Assembly: GCA_902468695.1 (NCBI GenBank)
Contig: CABQZS010000011.1
Span: 1-5,531 of the forward strand
DNA from: an uncultured Collinsella sp.
GTDB taxonomy: Bacteria > Actinomycetota > Coriobacteriia > Coriobacteriales > Coriobacteriaceae
Direction: 5' to 3'
Length of the DNA stretch: 5,531 nt
In this document: piece by piece, positions 5,073 through 5,531 of the stretch
How positions within the stretch are numbered: position 1 is the first letter of the stretch
Layout of the letters: the number at the start of each line of letters is the position of its first letter
Position numbers and translations under genes: made by a program
Notes under the pieces: model-generated
The model's input: the letters and a program-made list of their open reading frames with translations, nothing else
Database searches by the model: none
What the model was told of the DNA's origin: nothing

Positions 5073-5085
5073 TATACTTGACCGA
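5050..5085 (+). promoter_or_regulatory. Promoter of the Tat subunit gene
   Basis: TATACT (5073-5078) is a good -10 box, embedded in the same CTATACTT octamer as in the aminotransferase promoter. The -35 position (5050-5055, CGGACG) keeps only the central GAC of the consensus. Transcription would begin near 5085, giving a leader of about 69 nt before the GTG at 5154. Confidence 0.6.
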
Positions 5086-5121
5086 ATGAATAGACGAGTT
5101 CCGGCCGAATGGCGCGGTGCG

Positions 5122-5148
5122 GGCTCGACTCACATCGAGCCTTGGAGG
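5122..5148 (+). promoter_or_regulatory. Leader hairpin and ribosome binding site of the Tat gene
   Basis: GGCTCGA (5122-5128) pairs perfectly with TCGAGCC (5135-5141) around CTCACA. The stem ends two bases before GGAGG (5144-5148), which lies 5 nt before the GTG start. This spacing decides the start codon, since the ATG at 5150 is out of frame and closes after a few codons. The stem leaves the ribosome binding site free and may hold it in an open context. Confidence 0.5.
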
Positions 5149-5153
5149 TATGT

Positions 5154-5531
5154 GTGTTTGGTATTGGAGAGGGTGAGCTCGCGATCATCGTGGTCTTCGG
5201 CTTTTTGCTGTTTGGCCCGGATAAGCTCCCACAGATGGGCCGTACGATCGGCCGTGCCATCCGTCAGTTCCGCGAGACGCAGGAAAAGATGACGGCCGTT
5301 GTTCAGTCCGAGATTATCGATCCGGTGAGCGAGGCCGCATCGGCCCCGGTCAAGCCCAAGAAGGCTGCCGTCGATGATGATTCCGATGCGGACGAGGATG
5401 CCGTCGAGACGGCTGCGCCCGCAAAGAAGGAGACCTTTGCCGAGCGCCGTGCCCGCCTTGCCGCCGAGAAGGCTGCGAGCGAGGGTGCCACCGAGGGCGA
5501 AGGCGCTGCTGATGAGGCCGAGCCCGCCAAG
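5154..5531 (+). CDS. Sec-independent protein translocase subunit, TatA/TatB family (partial, 3' end cut)
   Basis: A component of the twin-arginine translocase, which exports folded proteins across the cytoplasmic membrane. The GTG start is preceded by GGAGG at 5 nt. The visible 126 codons are open to the window edge. Layout from the N-terminus: a short membrane helix (about 6-20) beginning MFGIGEGEL, the F20-G21-P22 hinge, an amphipathic helix (about 24-46, DKLPQMGRTIGRAIRQF), then a long, charged, alanine-rich tail with acidic clusters (DDDSDADEDA) and KK pairs. E8 matches the polar glutamate of E. coli TatB (MFDIGFSEL), which leans toward TatB, but TatA and TatB cannot be separated confidently in this type of organism. 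The tail already makes it longer than typical TatA (about 60-90 residues). A tatC gene downstream would be expected but is outside the window. Confidence 0.9.
   Translation, partial: MFGIGEGELAIIVVFGFLLFGPDKLPQMGRTIGRAIRQFRETQEKMTAVVQSEIIDPVSEAASAPVKPKKAAVDDDSDADEDAVETAAPAKKETFAERRARLAAEKAASEGATEGEGAADEAEPAK

Noticed and set aside
1..5531. CRISPR arrays, tRNA/rRNA genes, transposase genes, phage genes
   Set aside because: No spaced direct repeats, tRNA-like cloverleaf or rRNA sequence, and no transposase, integrase or phage motif was seen on reading both strands.

Overview
The window reads as chromosomal DNA from a high-GC, Gram-positive-type bacterium, most likely a gut member of the Coriobacteriia (Collinsella or a close relative). 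The genes are GC-rich with strong G/C bias at third codon positions and AGGAG-type ribosome binding sites. The aminotransferase belongs to the actinobacterial MocR-type aspartate aminotransferase family (Pfam Aminotran_MocR), and the pyrophosphatase is the manganese-dependent family II type. The genus is an inference from these features; the phylum-level call is firmer.

Layout. (1) 3-926 (+): family II inorganic pyrophosphatase, closed by a strong intrinsic terminator (946-985). (2) 986-1193: a leader region with a second terminator-like hairpin (1124-1160) and a hairpin next to the ribosome binding site, in front of (3) 1194-2552 (+): an NhaA-type Na+/H+ antiporter with an enlarged loop. (4) 2553-2925: a gene-free stretch with a 15-bp-stem bidirectional terminator and an AT-rich island (about 40% GC by hand count, 2681-2880) holding nested inverted repeats. 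(5) 2926-3180 (-): an 84-residue soluble protein I do not recognise. (6) 3181-3329: a divergent promoter region with a 7-bp inverted repeat around the forward promoter. (7) 3330-4634 (+): aspartate-type aminotransferase. (8) 4686-5000 (+): a single STAS-domain protein (anti-sigma factor antagonist type), 51 nt downstream. (9) 5045-5153: an inverted repeat abutting a clear -10 box, then a leader hairpin, leading into (10) 5154-end (+): the start of a TatA/TatB-family twin-arginine translocase subunit, cut by the window edge.

The genes do not form one pathway. Pyrophosphate removal, sodium/proton homeostasis, amino-acid transamination, stress-type signalling and protein export each appear as short transcription units of one or two genes separated by terminators or promoters. 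The aminotransferase and STAS genes may be co-transcribed, because no terminator with a T-tract separates them.

I found no mobile element with a transposase, no CRISPR array, and no tRNA or rRNA. The most interesting material is non-coding: the layered nhaA leader, the AT-rich fold-back island, and a promoter layout (ACGTT, 15 nt, CTATACTT) shared by the aminotransferase and Tat genes. These are sequence observations without experimental support.
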